Origin: Pacificispira spongiicola
GTDB taxonomy: Bacteria > Pseudomonadota > Alphaproteobacteria > UBA8366 > Aestuariispiraceae
DNA length: 64,000 nt
Assembly (NCBI RefSeq): GCF_012926505.1
Contig: NZ_JABBNT010000006.1
Span: forward strand, 1-64,000
Direction: 5' to 3'
Made by a program: the position numbers and the translations under genes. Within the stretch, counting starts at the first letter, position 1, and every line of letters starts with the position of its first letter. The notes under the pieces were generated by a model. That model saw only the letters and a program-made list of their open reading frames with translations. It did not search any database and was not told where the DNA came from. Shown here piece by piece: positions 25,674-33,362 of the stretch.

Positions 25674-26552
25674 CTATATGCCGAGAGATTCGAAAACCCT
25701 TTTCATGCGCGCCGCGTCGGGCGCTATTCCCGTGAACAGTTCAAACGCACGCACGGCCTGATAAACGGCCATGCCGGAGCCCGGCAGAACGCGGCAACCA
25801 GCGGCACGGGCATCTGCCAGCAGCTGCGTTTCCAACGGAAAATAGACGATGTCGGATACCCACATGTCGGGGCGTAAAAGGTCTTTCGGGAACGGCGATC
25901 CCGGCAATTTCGCCATACCGACCGGGGTGGCGTTGACCAAACCGTCGACGTTCAGCGACGAAAGGTCCGCGCCGTCGGTGCCGGATACGCGGTCGGCGCC
26001 GTACCGATCCGCTAGGGCCGAAACCAGATCGGTGCGCCTTGTGTCGTTGGTGTCGTTAATCCAAAGCGATTTCACACCCAGATCGAACAGGGCGTTCGCG
26101 ACGGCGACCCCGGCCCCGCCAGCGCCCAGCAACAGGACACGGTCCAGGGCGACATCGGCCATTCCGGTGCGGAACCCTTCAGCATAACCCCATAGGTCCG
26201 TGTTATGCCCGTACCGTTTGCCGTCGCGGAACACCACGGTGTTGACCGCGCCGACCTTGCGCGCGTTGTCGGACAGCGACTGCAGATGGTCGATGATCTC
26301 GATCTTGAACGGGAAGGTAATGTTCAGACCGGCGAAGCCTTCGGCTTCCGTGCGGTCCAGGACATCGGCCAGGGACAGGTTCGCCATGTCCGGCTTGTCC
26401 ATGTCGAACAGACGATAGGCATAGCGCAGGCCGTTGGCCGCGCCTTCGGCTTCATGCATGGCGGGGCTACGCGACTGCCCGATGCCCCGGCCAATCAGCC
26501 CGGTCAGCACCGTATCGGCACAAACGTCCGTCGTGTTCGCGTGTTGAAGCAT
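25674..26552 (-). CDS. shikimate/quinate 5-dehydrogenase (catabolic)
   Basis: A 292-residue enzyme of the AroE/YdiB family that interconverts shikimate (or quinate) and the 3-dehydro form with NAD(P). The substrate domain shows GIGQSRSPAMHE and the catalytic lysine in GLNITFPFK, with the aspartate in GHNTDLWG. The nucleotide-binding loop is GAGGAGVAVANAL. Here the setting (TRAP uptake, QuiC, divergent TetR) indicates oxidation of imported shikimate or quinate for growth rather than aromatic amino-acid synthesis. It is the first gene of the operon. Confidence 0.9.
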   Translation of the reverse strand: MLQHANTTDVCADTVLTGLIGRGIGQSRSPAMHEAEGAANGLRYAYRLFDMDKPDMANLSLADVLDRTEAEGFAGLNITFPFKIEIIDHLQSLSDNARKVGAVNTVVFRDGKRYGHNTDLWGYAEGFRTGMADVALDRVLLLGAGGAGVAVANALFDLGVKSLWINDTNDTRRTDLVSALADRYGADRVSGTDGADLSSLNVDGLVNATPVGMAKLPGSPFPKDLLRPDMWVSDIVYFPLETQLLADARAAGCRVLPGSGMAVYQAVRAFELFTGIAPDAARMKRVFESLGI

Positions 26553-26599
26553 TGCCTATCCCACCCTCTAACGGGGCTTACGTCGTTTCCTGGCAGCAA

Positions 26600-26651
26600 A
26601 TTGTACCAGGCGGTTAAATAGGTCAAGGGGAATTGTACTGATCGGTTAAAT
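26600..26651. promoter_or_regulatory. two direct-repeat operator-like sites in the shikimate operon promoter
   Basis: ATTGTACCAGGCGGTTAAAT and ATTGTACTGATCGGTTAAAT begin 32 bases apart (at 26600 and 26632), about three helical turns, in the 131-base region between divergent shikimate dehydrogenase and TetR genes. They share 16 of 20 bases. Each half-site pair (GTAC...GGTTAA) has weak dyad symmetry. They are good candidates for TetR binding that controls both directions. Confidence 0.65.
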
Positions 26652-26683
26652 CGTTACACTGCGCATCAAACGGGAGGATGCTA

Positions 26684-27364
26684 ATGCCGAGAACAGGCAC
26701 GCTGGAAAGTAAGAAAAACGCGCGGCGCAGCAGCTGGAAACAAAACCCGCAGGCGGTTCAGGAAAATATCCTGCGCGTGGCGCAGGAAGTGTTTTCCCGC
26801 AATGGCTTGTCCGGGGCGCGGGTGGACGAAATCGTCTCGCTGACCGAAACGTCTAAGCGCATGATCTACTACTATTTCGGGGACAAGGAAGGCCTGTACC
26901 GCCGCACCCTGGAGGAGGCGTATCGCAAGGTGCGGCAGCAGGAAGTCGAGCTCGACCTCGATCATTTGGCCCCTCTGCCGGCGCTGGAAAAGCTCGTGCG
27001 CTTCACCTTCCGGCATCATCGCGAAAGCCCCGATTTCATTCGTCTGGTGATGATTGAAAACATCCATCACGGCACATATCTCGCCCAGTCCGACACGATC
27101 CGTGAGTTGAACCGAGGAGCCATCTCCCAGTTGGAACGAATCCTGGCACGCGGAAAGGCCGAGGGCGTATTCCGGCCGGATGCGGATCCCTTGACCGTGC
27201 ATTGGCAAATCAGCGCCATGAGTTTCTTCAACGTCTCCAACCGCGCAACCTTCTCCCTTATTTTTGGGGATGCATTGAACAGCACCGCCGGTCAGGACGG
27301 TTTGGAAACCTGGGTCGCGGACTCCGTTCGGCGCATGGTCGTTCCCTCGAATCCGATCTCCTGA
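26684..27364 (+). CDS. TetR family regulator, likely controlling the shikimate operon
   Basis: A 226-residue protein with an N-terminal helix-turn-helix (residues ~22-65: RVAQEVFSRNGLSGARVDEI, then TETSKRMIYYYFGDKEGLYR) and a C-terminal ligand domain that starts with LPALEKLVRFTFRHHRESPD. The ATG at 26684 is chosen over the one at 26678 because the GGGAGG ribosome site directly abuts the earlier codon and is correctly spaced for the later one. It is divergent from shikimate dehydrogenase with paired sites between them; the inducer is probably shikimate, dehydroshikimate or protocatechuate (inference). Confidence 0.88.
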   Translation: MPRTGTLESKKNARRSSWKQNPQAVQENILRVAQEVFSRNGLSGARVDEIVSLTETSKRMIYYYFGDKEGLYRRTLEEAYRKVRQQEVELDLDHLAPLPALEKLVRFTFRHHRESPDFIRLVMIENIHHGTYLAQSDTIRELNRGAISQLERILARGKAEGVFRPDADPLTVHWQISAMSFFNVSNRATFSLIFGDALNSTAGQDGLETWVADSVRRMVVPSNPIS

Positions 27365-27511
27365 CAATCGGCTCTAGAGAAAAGCCGATTGTCGCACGCA
27401 TTCCTCGGGCGGGGGCTAAATGTTCGGAATCGTTTCAACCGGGATCGTCGGCCGGCGTTGCGTCAAGACGGTGGAAACAGTCTTCGACCCCGATTAGGCC
27501 GTACGTGTTTC

Positions 27512-27561
27512 TGAGGCTCTTAATCTGAAGGTCAGAGGTTCAAATCCTCTCCCCGCAACCA
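27512..27561 (+). tRNA. 3' fragment of a tRNA gene (anticodon loop to CCA), probable integration site trace
   Basis: The string CTCTTAATCTGAAGGTC (27517-27533) looks like an anticodon loop and variable loop of a lysine tRNA (CTT). It is followed by a perfect T-arm (AGAGG, TTCAAAT, CCTCT), then CCCCGCA as the 3' acceptor strand and ACCA. The matching 5' acceptor strand (TGCGGGG) and D-arm are absent upstream, and the anticodon stem does not pair properly. It is therefore not an expressed tRNA but the 3' half left as an attachment site when an element inserts at a tRNA gene. Nothing else is supported between 27365 and 27623. Confidence 0.7.
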
Positions 27562-28008
27562 ATTTTATCGACGGCTTAGCCTCACACGCGCTAGGTCTTT
27601 TTTATTGTCGGGCTACCACGGGGCTACTTGGAGCCATCTAATTTACTCGAAACTTGGTGGGGGTCGATCCGCTCGCGGCGCACGTAGATGGGGCTGCGCT
27701 CGATGAGCAGGCGAACCGTTGTTTTGACGGAGCTGCGAGAGCAGCCGGCGCGCTCCGCGAGTTGATCATGGTTGAGGTAGGTCGCCTTGCGTTTCGCCTT
27801 CAGGCATTCGCGCAGGAGTTCGATCAGGACTCGGGACTGCGTGTCGGTCAGGTCCCGGATCGCCCAGATCCCGGATTCAATACACCAACGGCGAGCGTTC
27901 GCACTTAGGCGACGGCGTTCGGCCGCGTCGCTGTAGAGGTTGCGTAGCGGTTTGATTGCCGATTTCGCAGTGAGCTGGGGCTTTGGGCTTCTGATCGCTG
28001 ACGAAAAG

Positions 28009-28045
28009 AGAGCCGGGGCCTTGCAGGGCTTTCGGCTCTTTTTTT
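28009..28045 (+). terminator. Rho-independent terminator hairpin
   Basis: AGAGCCG (28009-28015) pairs with CGGCTCT (28033-28039), with inner G/C-rich strands, and a run of seven or more T follows on the plus strand. No plus-strand gene ends here, so it may end read-through from outside the element or a short untranslated RNA, or insulate the tra operon promoter. Confidence 0.6.
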
Positions 28046-28104
28046 GTCCGGATTTTATTCGCGTCCTAAGCGTATATCCGCAATCCCCACTTGTTAGGGG
28101 GGCG

Positions 28105-28168
28105 CCGCCACCCGTGGGACCATAGAATCGATCCCACAGAGAATCAGTAAAAGGTAGTGGTGGGCGGT
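28105..28168. repeat. 64-bp dispersed repeat, copy 2, directly upstream of traK
   Basis: Begins CCGCCACCCGTGGGACCATA and ends GTGGTGGGCGGT, matching the copy at 5041-5104 over its full length with scattered substitutions. Within it GTGGGA and TCCCAC form an inverted repeat around a 12-base loop; the outer ends are also nearly inverted. Its place just before the transfer operon makes a role in transfer-origin or promoter structure possible, but the other copy has no tra genes beside it. Confidence 0.75.
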
Positions 28169-28251
28169 ACAACCCGTTCAAGCTGAAACCGAAATAGCTG
28201 ATTCGCTTCTAACAGACCCTGGGCCGGAACGGCTCTTGGTGTCAAGTAGAA

Positions 28252-28599
28252 GTGGGATCAGAGTCGGTGAGACGCTACAAGGGGAAATCCGAAGTCCTCG
28301 CGGTTGCTCCGGAGATACTAAGCCAGCTTGGTGCTGGGCGTACCGTTGTCGACATCCACGCCGAACTGTTCGAGCGCGGCATAATAACAATTTCCTGGAG
28401 ACAGTTTTACAGACAGGTGGCGCGCCTCCAGCGTGACGCCCGGCCTGTCCGCGTGAATGCGTCTCCTACACGTCTCCACGCTGCTTCCAATCCCCAACAC
28501 TCCCGTCAATCCACGCCCCCGCCGCAGCAACCGGCGGACGGGGCGCCTTTTGCCATTCGACGTCCGGATTTCGATCCGGCGAAGAAGGCGAAGATCTAG
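28252..28599 (+). CDS. traK: TraK-like conjugal transfer protein
   Basis: A 115-residue basic protein: an N-terminal helix-turn-helix-like part (VLAVAPEILSQLGAGRTVVD, then LFERGIITISWRQFYRQVAR) and a proline-rich basic tail. This matches the TraK family, which in IncP plasmids binds the transfer origin and bends it for relaxosome assembly. It starts at a GTG (28252). It opens the transfer operon and is followed by traL and traM in the IncP order, which supports the assignment. Confidence 0.78.
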   Translation: MGSESVRRYKGKSEVLAVAPEILSQLGAGRTVVDIHAELFERGIITISWRQFYRQVARLQRDARPVRVNASPTRLHAASNPQHSRQSTPPPQQPADGAPFAIRRPDFDPAKKAKI

Positions 28600-28611
28600 A
28601 AGGAACCCTCC

Positions 28612-29340
28612 ATGGCACTCGTAAACATGACCCTTCAGGGCAAAGGCGGCGTCGGCAAATCCTACGTCGCCGCCAATCTGGCGCAGTTCTATCTGCGCCA
28701 GGGCAGGGCGCCGCTCTGCGTCGATACCGATCCGGTGAACAAGACCTTCGCCGGCTACAAGGCCTTCGGCGTCGAGAGCCTGCGCCTGGGCGAGACGGCG
28801 GACGAGGTGAACCCGCGCAACTTCGACGCCCTGATCGAACTGATCGCGACGGCGCCGGAGGATGCGGTGGTCGTCGTGGACAACGGCGCTTCGACATTCC
28901 TGCCACTCGTCGCCTACATGGTCGAGAACGACGTGCCGGCCTTCCTGAAGGCCGAGGGGCATACGATCCGGCTGCATTCCGTCGTCACCGGCGGCCAGGC
29001 GCTTGAAGATACCGTGCTCGGCCTCGAACATATCCTTTCGTACTTCCCCGATGCCGAGATCGTGGTCTGGCTGAACGAGTTCTTCGGTCGCATCGAGAAG
29101 GGCGGCAAGACCTTCGAAAAATTCCAGCTCTACAAGGAATGCGCCGATCGCCTGACCGCGCTCGTGCGGTTGCCTCAGCTCCGCAAGGAGACCTTCGGCG
29201 CCGACATTGAGGCGATGCTCAAATCCCGGCTTACCTATGACGAGGCGGTCTCCAACCCGGATTTCGGGCTGATGGCGCGCCAGCGCCTCAAGTCGGTGTC
29301 CCGGGCCGTCTTCTCCGAAATGGAAAGGGCGCTGCTGTGA
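28612..29340 (+). CDS. traL: TraL-like ParA/MinD-type ATPase of the transfer operon
   Basis: A 242-residue cytoplasmic P-loop ATPase. The deviant Walker A is MTLQGKGGVGKSYVAANLAQ at the N-terminus, with PLCVDTDPVNKTFAGYKAFG as the switch I region and VVVVDNGAST as Walker B. It has the size and position of IncP TraL, between traK and traM. Such proteins are accessory to DNA processing or to positioning the transfer machinery; their precise task is not settled. Its stop overlaps the traM GTG. Confidence 0.82.
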   Translation: MALVNMTLQGKGGVGKSYVAANLAQFYLRQGRAPLCVDTDPVNKTFAGYKAFGVESLRLGETADEVNPRNFDALIELIATAPEDAVVVVDNGASTFLPLVAYMVENDVPAFLKAEGHTIRLHSVVTGGQALEDTVLGLEHILSYFPDAEIVVWLNEFFGRIEKGGKTFEKFQLYKECADRLTALVRLPQLRKETFGADIEAMLKSRLTYDEAVSNPDFGLMARQRLKSVSRAVFSEMERALL

Positions 29341-29759
29341 GCGGGACGGCACCGCATATGCCAATGAGCCTTGCGGATCTGCGCACGCGGATCTGGGAGG
29401 TTCACGGCGTGACAGTTGGCGAGGACGATCCGGTGATGGTGCTGCACACCATCCATTCCGCTTTCCTCGACGACTACCAGGCGATGCTCGACCGGCATCA
29501 CGAGGCGATGCGATCAAGCGTCGGCGAGATCATCCGGGAACTCTCGGCGACCCTCTCCGAGACGGTCGAGACGTTCCAGTCCGAGACCTTGACTGAGAGC
29601 TTGCGGGACAAGATCGCGCAGATCTCGGAACAGGCGCGTATTGCCGATCAGGCGAAGGCCGGTATGCGCCGGATCGTCTGGGCGGTCGGCGCGCTGTCGC
29701 TCGTCACCTGCGGTGCCGCCGCGCTTTCCCTCTTCTTCTTCCTGCAATTGGTCAAATAG
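29337..29759 (+). CDS. traM: TraM-like membrane protein of the transfer operon
   Basis: A 140-residue protein with a long helical, probably coiled-coil body (DRHHEAMRSSVGEIIRELSA, then ETFQSETLTESLRDKIAQ) and one C-terminal membrane helix (VGALSLVTCGAAALSLFFFL). This tail-anchored layout and its position after traL match IncP TraM. It starts at a GTG overlapping the traL stop by four bases. The role is accessory in conjugation, likely at the membrane face of the relaxosome. Confidence 0.75.
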   Translation: MSGTAPHMPMSLADLRTRIWEVHGVTVGEDDPVMVLHTIHSAFLDDYQAMLDRHHEAMRSSVGEIIRELSATLSETVETFQSETLTESLRDKIAQISEQARIADQAKAGMRRIVWAVGALSLVTCGAAALSLFFFLQLVK

Positions 29760-29770
29760 GAGTTTTCACA

Positions 29771-30088
29771 ATGACGTTCTCATCTTCGGCGTCTCAACTA
29801 CGTCGTGTCGTACTATCAGGAGCGGTATCCACGCTCGCTTCTGCCGGTTGTTCCACCATTGCGCGAGCGCAGAGCTCGGAATGGGTTAAGCCGGCGACGG
29901 ATTTGTTTGGGGATCTGGAAATCGGTCTTGTCGATATCGGCGCGGTGATCGTCGGGATCGGCATCATCGCCAACGGCATCTATGCGACCGCGACCGGTAA
30001 GCTCCAGTTCGAGCAACTGGCCTTCCGGATCATCGGCGGGTTGATGATCGTCGCCGGTCCCTCGGCGATCCGCGCGCTGCTGGGGTGA
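29771..30088 (+). CDS. virB2: VirB2/TrbC-type conjugative pilin
   Basis: A 105-residue pilin precursor. A long N-terminal leader ends near ARAQS (about residue 36). The mature part has the two hydrophobic helices of VirB2 pilins (VDIGAVIVGIGIIANGIYAT and FRIIGGLMIVAGPSAIRALL) with a short hydrophilic turn (TGKLQFEQ) between them. It is the major subunit of the transfer pilus. Twelve bases separate it from traM and four from virB3. Confidence 0.85.
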   Translation: MTFSSSASQLRRVVLSGAVSTLASAGCSTIARAQSSEWVKPATDLFGDLEIGLVDIGAVIVGIGIIANGIYATATGKLQFEQLAFRIIGGLMIVAGPSAIRALLG

Positions 30089-30091
30089 TCC

Positions 30092-30415
30092 ATGAAAGCC
30101 TCGGCAGCCGTTTTGACATCGTTTCAGAAGCCGCTCACCGTCTTCGGCATGCCCTTCAAGATGGGGGCAATGGCCTTTGGGGCGCCTGTCCCTGTGTTGG
30201 CGGTTAGCGTGCTGATGCACAAGGTGGTGTACGGCTACATATCCTGGCTCGGTCTAACGGCGCTTGCGCTCCTGTGGGTTTGGAAACGCAATCGGGAGGA
30301 CTACCACTTCGAAACGCTCACGCTTTTACCCGTTCAATTTTGGAAGGGGAAGGACCGCCGGCCACTGTTGGCCGGTGGCGTCCCGACAAAGAAGAGACGG
30401 GGGCGGAAGCGATGA
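30092..30415 (+). CDS. virB3: VirB3-type inner-membrane transfer protein
   Basis: A 107-residue protein with two adjacent hydrophobic segments (MAFGAPVPVLAVSVLMHKVV and YISWLGLTALALLWVWKRN) followed by a conserved REDYHFETL segment and a basic tail. Both length and topology fit VirB3, which associates with VirB4 at the inner membrane during pilus assembly. Its end overlaps the virB4 ATG by four bases. Confidence 0.85.
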   Translation: MKASAAVLTSFQKPLTVFGMPFKMGAMAFGAPVPVLAVSVLMHKVVYGYISWLGLTALALLWVWKRNREDYHFETLTLLPVQFWKGKDRRPLLAGGVPTKKRRGRKR

Positions 30416-32778
30416 TCTGGCAGGAGATCGCGACAACCGCCCTTTTGGCGGTCGGTGCCGGCGCTTTATCAACGCGCGTCGGCCGCAATCTGGTTCTTGG
30501 TTCGGTCGAGCATGACTGGCTCGCCGACGAGTTGGAACTCGATCGCATCGAGCCCGACGGTGTGACGGTGCGCCTCAAGTCCGGATACTTGTTCAGAGCC
30601 TTCCGGATCACCGGCGTTAGTTACGATGCGCAGACGCTAGAACAGCAAGACGTGCTGATGGCGGGTCGCAACGCGATGCTGCACCAGTTGGGACAACTCG
30701 GCCTGTCGGTCCGGATCTTCGGGGTTAAACGACAGAGAAATATTGCCTTCGAGTCCGATTGGCCCTCCGAGACCCTGGCGGAGATCGGCGAGGCGGAGCG
30801 GCGTCATTATCGGGAAAGCTACTTCATCGATTGGTTCCTCGTCATCGGGTCGAAGGAATATCGCAAGCTCCTGGAAGGGAGCAGCAAGGTTCCGATCGGG
30901 CTCGGTGTCTATCGGCCGCAGCCGGTCGAACGAGCTGAACGCGACAACGCGCCGTGCCCTCTTACCGGCTTCGTCAATTTCCTGGTCTGCGGCGACTTGC
31001 GCCGCGACCTCCCGTCGATCTCCGAAAGCCTCTCCGGGTCGCTGCCGGCATCCGATTTCGATCCGGACAAGAGCACAGGACGAATTTCGACGGCGGTCCC
31101 GACCCAGAAATTCCACAAAGTCCTATCGGTGCGCGGTTGGCCCGAGGCGGTGAGCGGCAGGATCGTCGGGGCAATTCTGGCGATCCCCGGCGATATCGAG
31201 ATTTCGCAAATCGGCCGCCCGGCGTCGCCTGTTCGCGAACTGGGGTTTATGGGCCGCAAGAAGCGGGAATTGGATCTCGGCCTGATCGGCAATCCGTCCG
31301 CTTCTGCGGAATTTGGGGCGGCGATCGAACTTGTGAACAACGGCGAGGCCAATGTTTGGAACACTCAGTTCCAGGTGATCGCTCGCGCGAACACGCCGGA
31401 AGACCTTGACGCCCTGGTGCACGAGATTGCGAGCGTCTTCGGCCGGTACCGCGTCGTCTACTCCCTGGAGACGAAGGGGGCGCCGGTCGTCTGGTTCAAC
31501 CGCATTCCCGGCAACGATCATCTGCTGCGGCCGTTGCGGCTGCTCGACAGCCCGATCGCGGCGATTTGGCCCTTCCACTATGCGGCCATCGGCCTTGAGA
31601 AGAGCCCCTACGGCGATCGGCCGGTGCGGCTGTTCCAGACCGCCTCCGGCCAGGCCTATGCCTTTCAGTTCCATGTCGCGGAGAAGCGCCGCTCGATCGG
31701 GAACTATCTGGTCTTCGCGCCAAGCGGCGGGGGCAAGTCCACTCTGATCATGCATCTGCTGGGCGGGCTCGCCAAGTTCGCTGATGTGCGGTCTTACGTC
31801 TTCGACAGCAAGGAAGGCGCGCGGTTCATGATCGAGGCCTTCGGCGGTGTCTATCAGTCCTACGATACCTTGGCGCTGAACCCGCTCGATGTCGGGGCGG
31901 ATTCGGTCGCGAACCGGAAGCGGATCTATCTCGCCCTCAAATCCCTGATCGGCGAGGAGAGTACCGACGACGAGGACGAGGCGGACCTGGCCCATGCCGT
32001 CCAGCTCGCCTTCAAACTGGCCCCGCCGGAACGCACGCTTGATGCGATCTATGAATTCGCCTTTCGCAAGCGGTCGAGCTTGCGTCGGTCCATGTCCAAA
32101 TGGGTGACGGACGGGAAGGGGAATGCGGGTCTGAACGCGCATATTTTCAATGCGCCCCGGGACAGTCTGAGCGGCTTCCTCGGTCAGTCCTTCCTGGTCG
32201 GCATCAACATGAACGAAGCATTGCGCGATCCGGTCCTGGGACCGCCGATCGTCACGCATGTTGCCTCCGCCATCGAAATGGCCGCGCATAACCAGTTGGG
32301 CGATGTCGGCGGCTTCAATGTCTTCATTGACGAGGCCGCGAACCTGATGCGCAACGAGGGATTCAAGACCCTCGTCGCGGAATGGTATCGCGAGATCCGC
32401 AAGCTGAACGGCGCGATCGGCGTTGCCTTCCAGGACCCTACCGCTTTGTTCGAAAGCGGTGTGGCCGATGCCGTGGTCGAGAATACCGCGACCACGATCT
32501 TCTCCCCAAACCCGAAGGCCAACCTGACGGCGCTGCAACGCTTCAATCTGAACAGCGAGCAGATCGGTTTCATCCTGACACCGCCGGCGCCGGGGCAACG
32601 CCGCGTGCTCGTCGTCAAACAGGACGCCGCTGCCGGGTTCGAGGAAAGCGCGATCGTCGATGTCGATCTAGGCACGCTCGGCGACGTGACGCGGTTTTAC
32701 GATTCCGGACCGTCCTCGGTCCAACGTCTCAACGATCTCAAGGAAAAGTGGGGTGAAGCATGGGCGCGCTACCTGTGA
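30412..32778 (+). CDS. virB4: VirB4 family type IV secretion ATPase
   Basis: A 788-residue ATPase. The N-terminal CagE/TrbE domain (residues ~30-400) is followed by the P-loop VFAPSGGGKSTLIMHLL near residue 436 and Walker B-like NVFIDEAANLMRNEG near 640, then an arginine-containing C-terminal region. It powers pilus assembly and substrate transfer at the base of the channel. The ATG at 30412 (MIWQEIATTALL) gives the normal N-terminus; the open frame upstream overlaps virB3 and is not coding. An N-terminal hydrophobic stretch suggests close membrane contact. Confidence 0.93.
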   Translation: MIWQEIATTALLAVGAGALSTRVGRNLVLGSVEHDWLADELELDRIEPDGVTVRLKSGYLFRAFRITGVSYDAQTLEQQDVLMAGRNAMLHQLGQLGLSVRIFGVKRQRNIAFESDWPSETLAEIGEAERRHYRESYFIDWFLVIGSKEYRKLLEGSSKVPIGLGVYRPQPVERAERDNAPCPLTGFVNFLVCGDLRRDLPSISESLSGSLPASDFDPDKSTGRISTAVPTQKFHKVLSVRGWPEAVSGRIVGAILAIPGDIEISQIGRPASPVRELGFMGRKKRELDLGLIGNPSASAEFGAAIELVNNGEANVWNTQFQVIARANTPEDLDALVHEIASVFGRYRVVYSLETKGAPVVWFNRIPGNDHLLRPLRLLDSPIAAIWPFHYAAIGLEKSPYGDRPVRLFQTASGQAYAFQFHVAEKRRSIGNYLVFAPSGGGKSTLIMHLLGGLAKFADVRSYVFDSKEGARFMIEAFGGVYQSYDTLALNPLDVGADSVANRKRIYLALKSLIGEESTDDEDEADLAHAVQLAFKLAPPERTLDAIYEFAFRKRSSLRRSMSKWVTDGKGNAGLNAHIFNAPRDSLSGFLGQSFLVGINMNEALRDPVLGPPIVTHVASAIEMAAHNQLGDVGGFNVFIDEAANLMRNEGFKTLVAEWYREIRKLNGAIGVAFQDPTALFESGVADAVVENTATTIFSPNPKANLTALQRFNLNSEQIGFILTPPAPGQRRVLVVKQDAAAGFEESAIVDVDLGTLGDVTRFYDSGPSSVQRLNDLKEKWGEAWARYL

Positions 32779-33362
32779 CGCCGTCAGATAATTCCGTTCG
32801 CCCGCATGCGACCGCATGGGATTGGTTGAACAGCGGCGCGCTGACGGAGGCGCCGCCGGATATCTTCGCCTTCGCGCTCATGGCGGCCGATACCCTGGCA
32901 CCGTTGGCGCTCGACTATTACGCGGATCTCAGCAGCAATCTTGCCGCGACGAAGCGGGAGTGTGCGCTAGCGACGGCGGAGGCCATGCGCGCCTGGCCGG
33001 ATCGGAACCTTCCGGACACGCGGCCCGGGGAAACGCGCGGCCTGTCATCCGTCGCCGGGTTGACGACAGTGGAGGATCTGCGGGCGCCTGGCTCTATCCT
33101 GCATCGCGCGACCCCGGAGATGCCGGTCTACATCCTCATGCCCGAATGGGACGAGGAGAGCCGCAATTGGCTCTCCGCCTTCGAAGCGGCCGCCGTTCAT
33201 TTTTGGGCCTTCCATGCGGAACGACAGGGTATCGATCCTCTCAAATGCCGGTCGGCTGCGACGATGGTGCAAGCGCTGATGCGCTACGGCCACAAGTCGG
33301 CGGTTCCGCCGGCGATCCTGACCGCGACGGAAGCCGTGTTCGGGAAGGGCGGTGCGGCGTGA
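32760..33362 (+). CDS. unknown protein encoded between virB4 and virB5
   Basis: A 200-residue soluble protein, acidic to neutral, without signal peptide or membrane helix. Recognisable pieces are TAWDWLNSGALTEAPPDIFA, FALMAADTLAPLALDYYADL and PVYILMPEWDEESRNWLSAF. I do not recognise the family. It overlaps the virB4 stop by 19 bases and its own stop overlaps the virB5 GTG, so it is tightly coupled to the secretion operon. No canonical VirB component sits here, so it is either an element-specific cytoplasmic accessory or a regulator of assembly. Confidence 0.7.
   Translation: MGALPVTPSDNSVRPHATAWDWLNSGALTEAPPDIFAFALMAADTLAPLALDYYADLSSNLAATKRECALATAEAMRAWPDRNLPDTRPGETRGLSSVAGLTTVEDLRAPGSILHRATPEMPVYILMPEWDEESRNWLSAFEAAAVHFWAFHAERQGIDPLKCRSAATMVQALMRYGHKSAVPPAILTATEAVFGKGGAA

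Larger units (their letters stand above)
27624..28181 (-). pseudogene. winged-helix DNA-binding protein, C-terminal part; start lost or unclear
   Basis: The part from about 27971 down to 27624 codes a helix-turn-helix protein: LTDTQSRVLIELLRECLKAK, then LNHDQLAERAGCSRSSVKTT and VRLLIERSPIYV, similar to winged-helix domains of plasmid and element regulators. No ATG, GTG or TTG occurs in frame until TTGs at 28172 and 28181, and that extension would read through a 64-bp repeat and a Rho-independent terminator hairpin. The visible gene is therefore probably 5'-truncated. It lies between the tRNA fragment and traK and may once have regulated the element. Confidence 0.5.

Noticed and set aside
27512-27561. 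Functional tRNA-Lys gene
   Set aside because: The 5' acceptor strand and D-arm are missing and the anticodon stem does not pair, so it is only a fragment.
31123-32598. 491-codon minus-strand frame opposite virB4
   Set aside because: Shadow of the virB4 coding strand caused by high GC; no export, membrane or family features.
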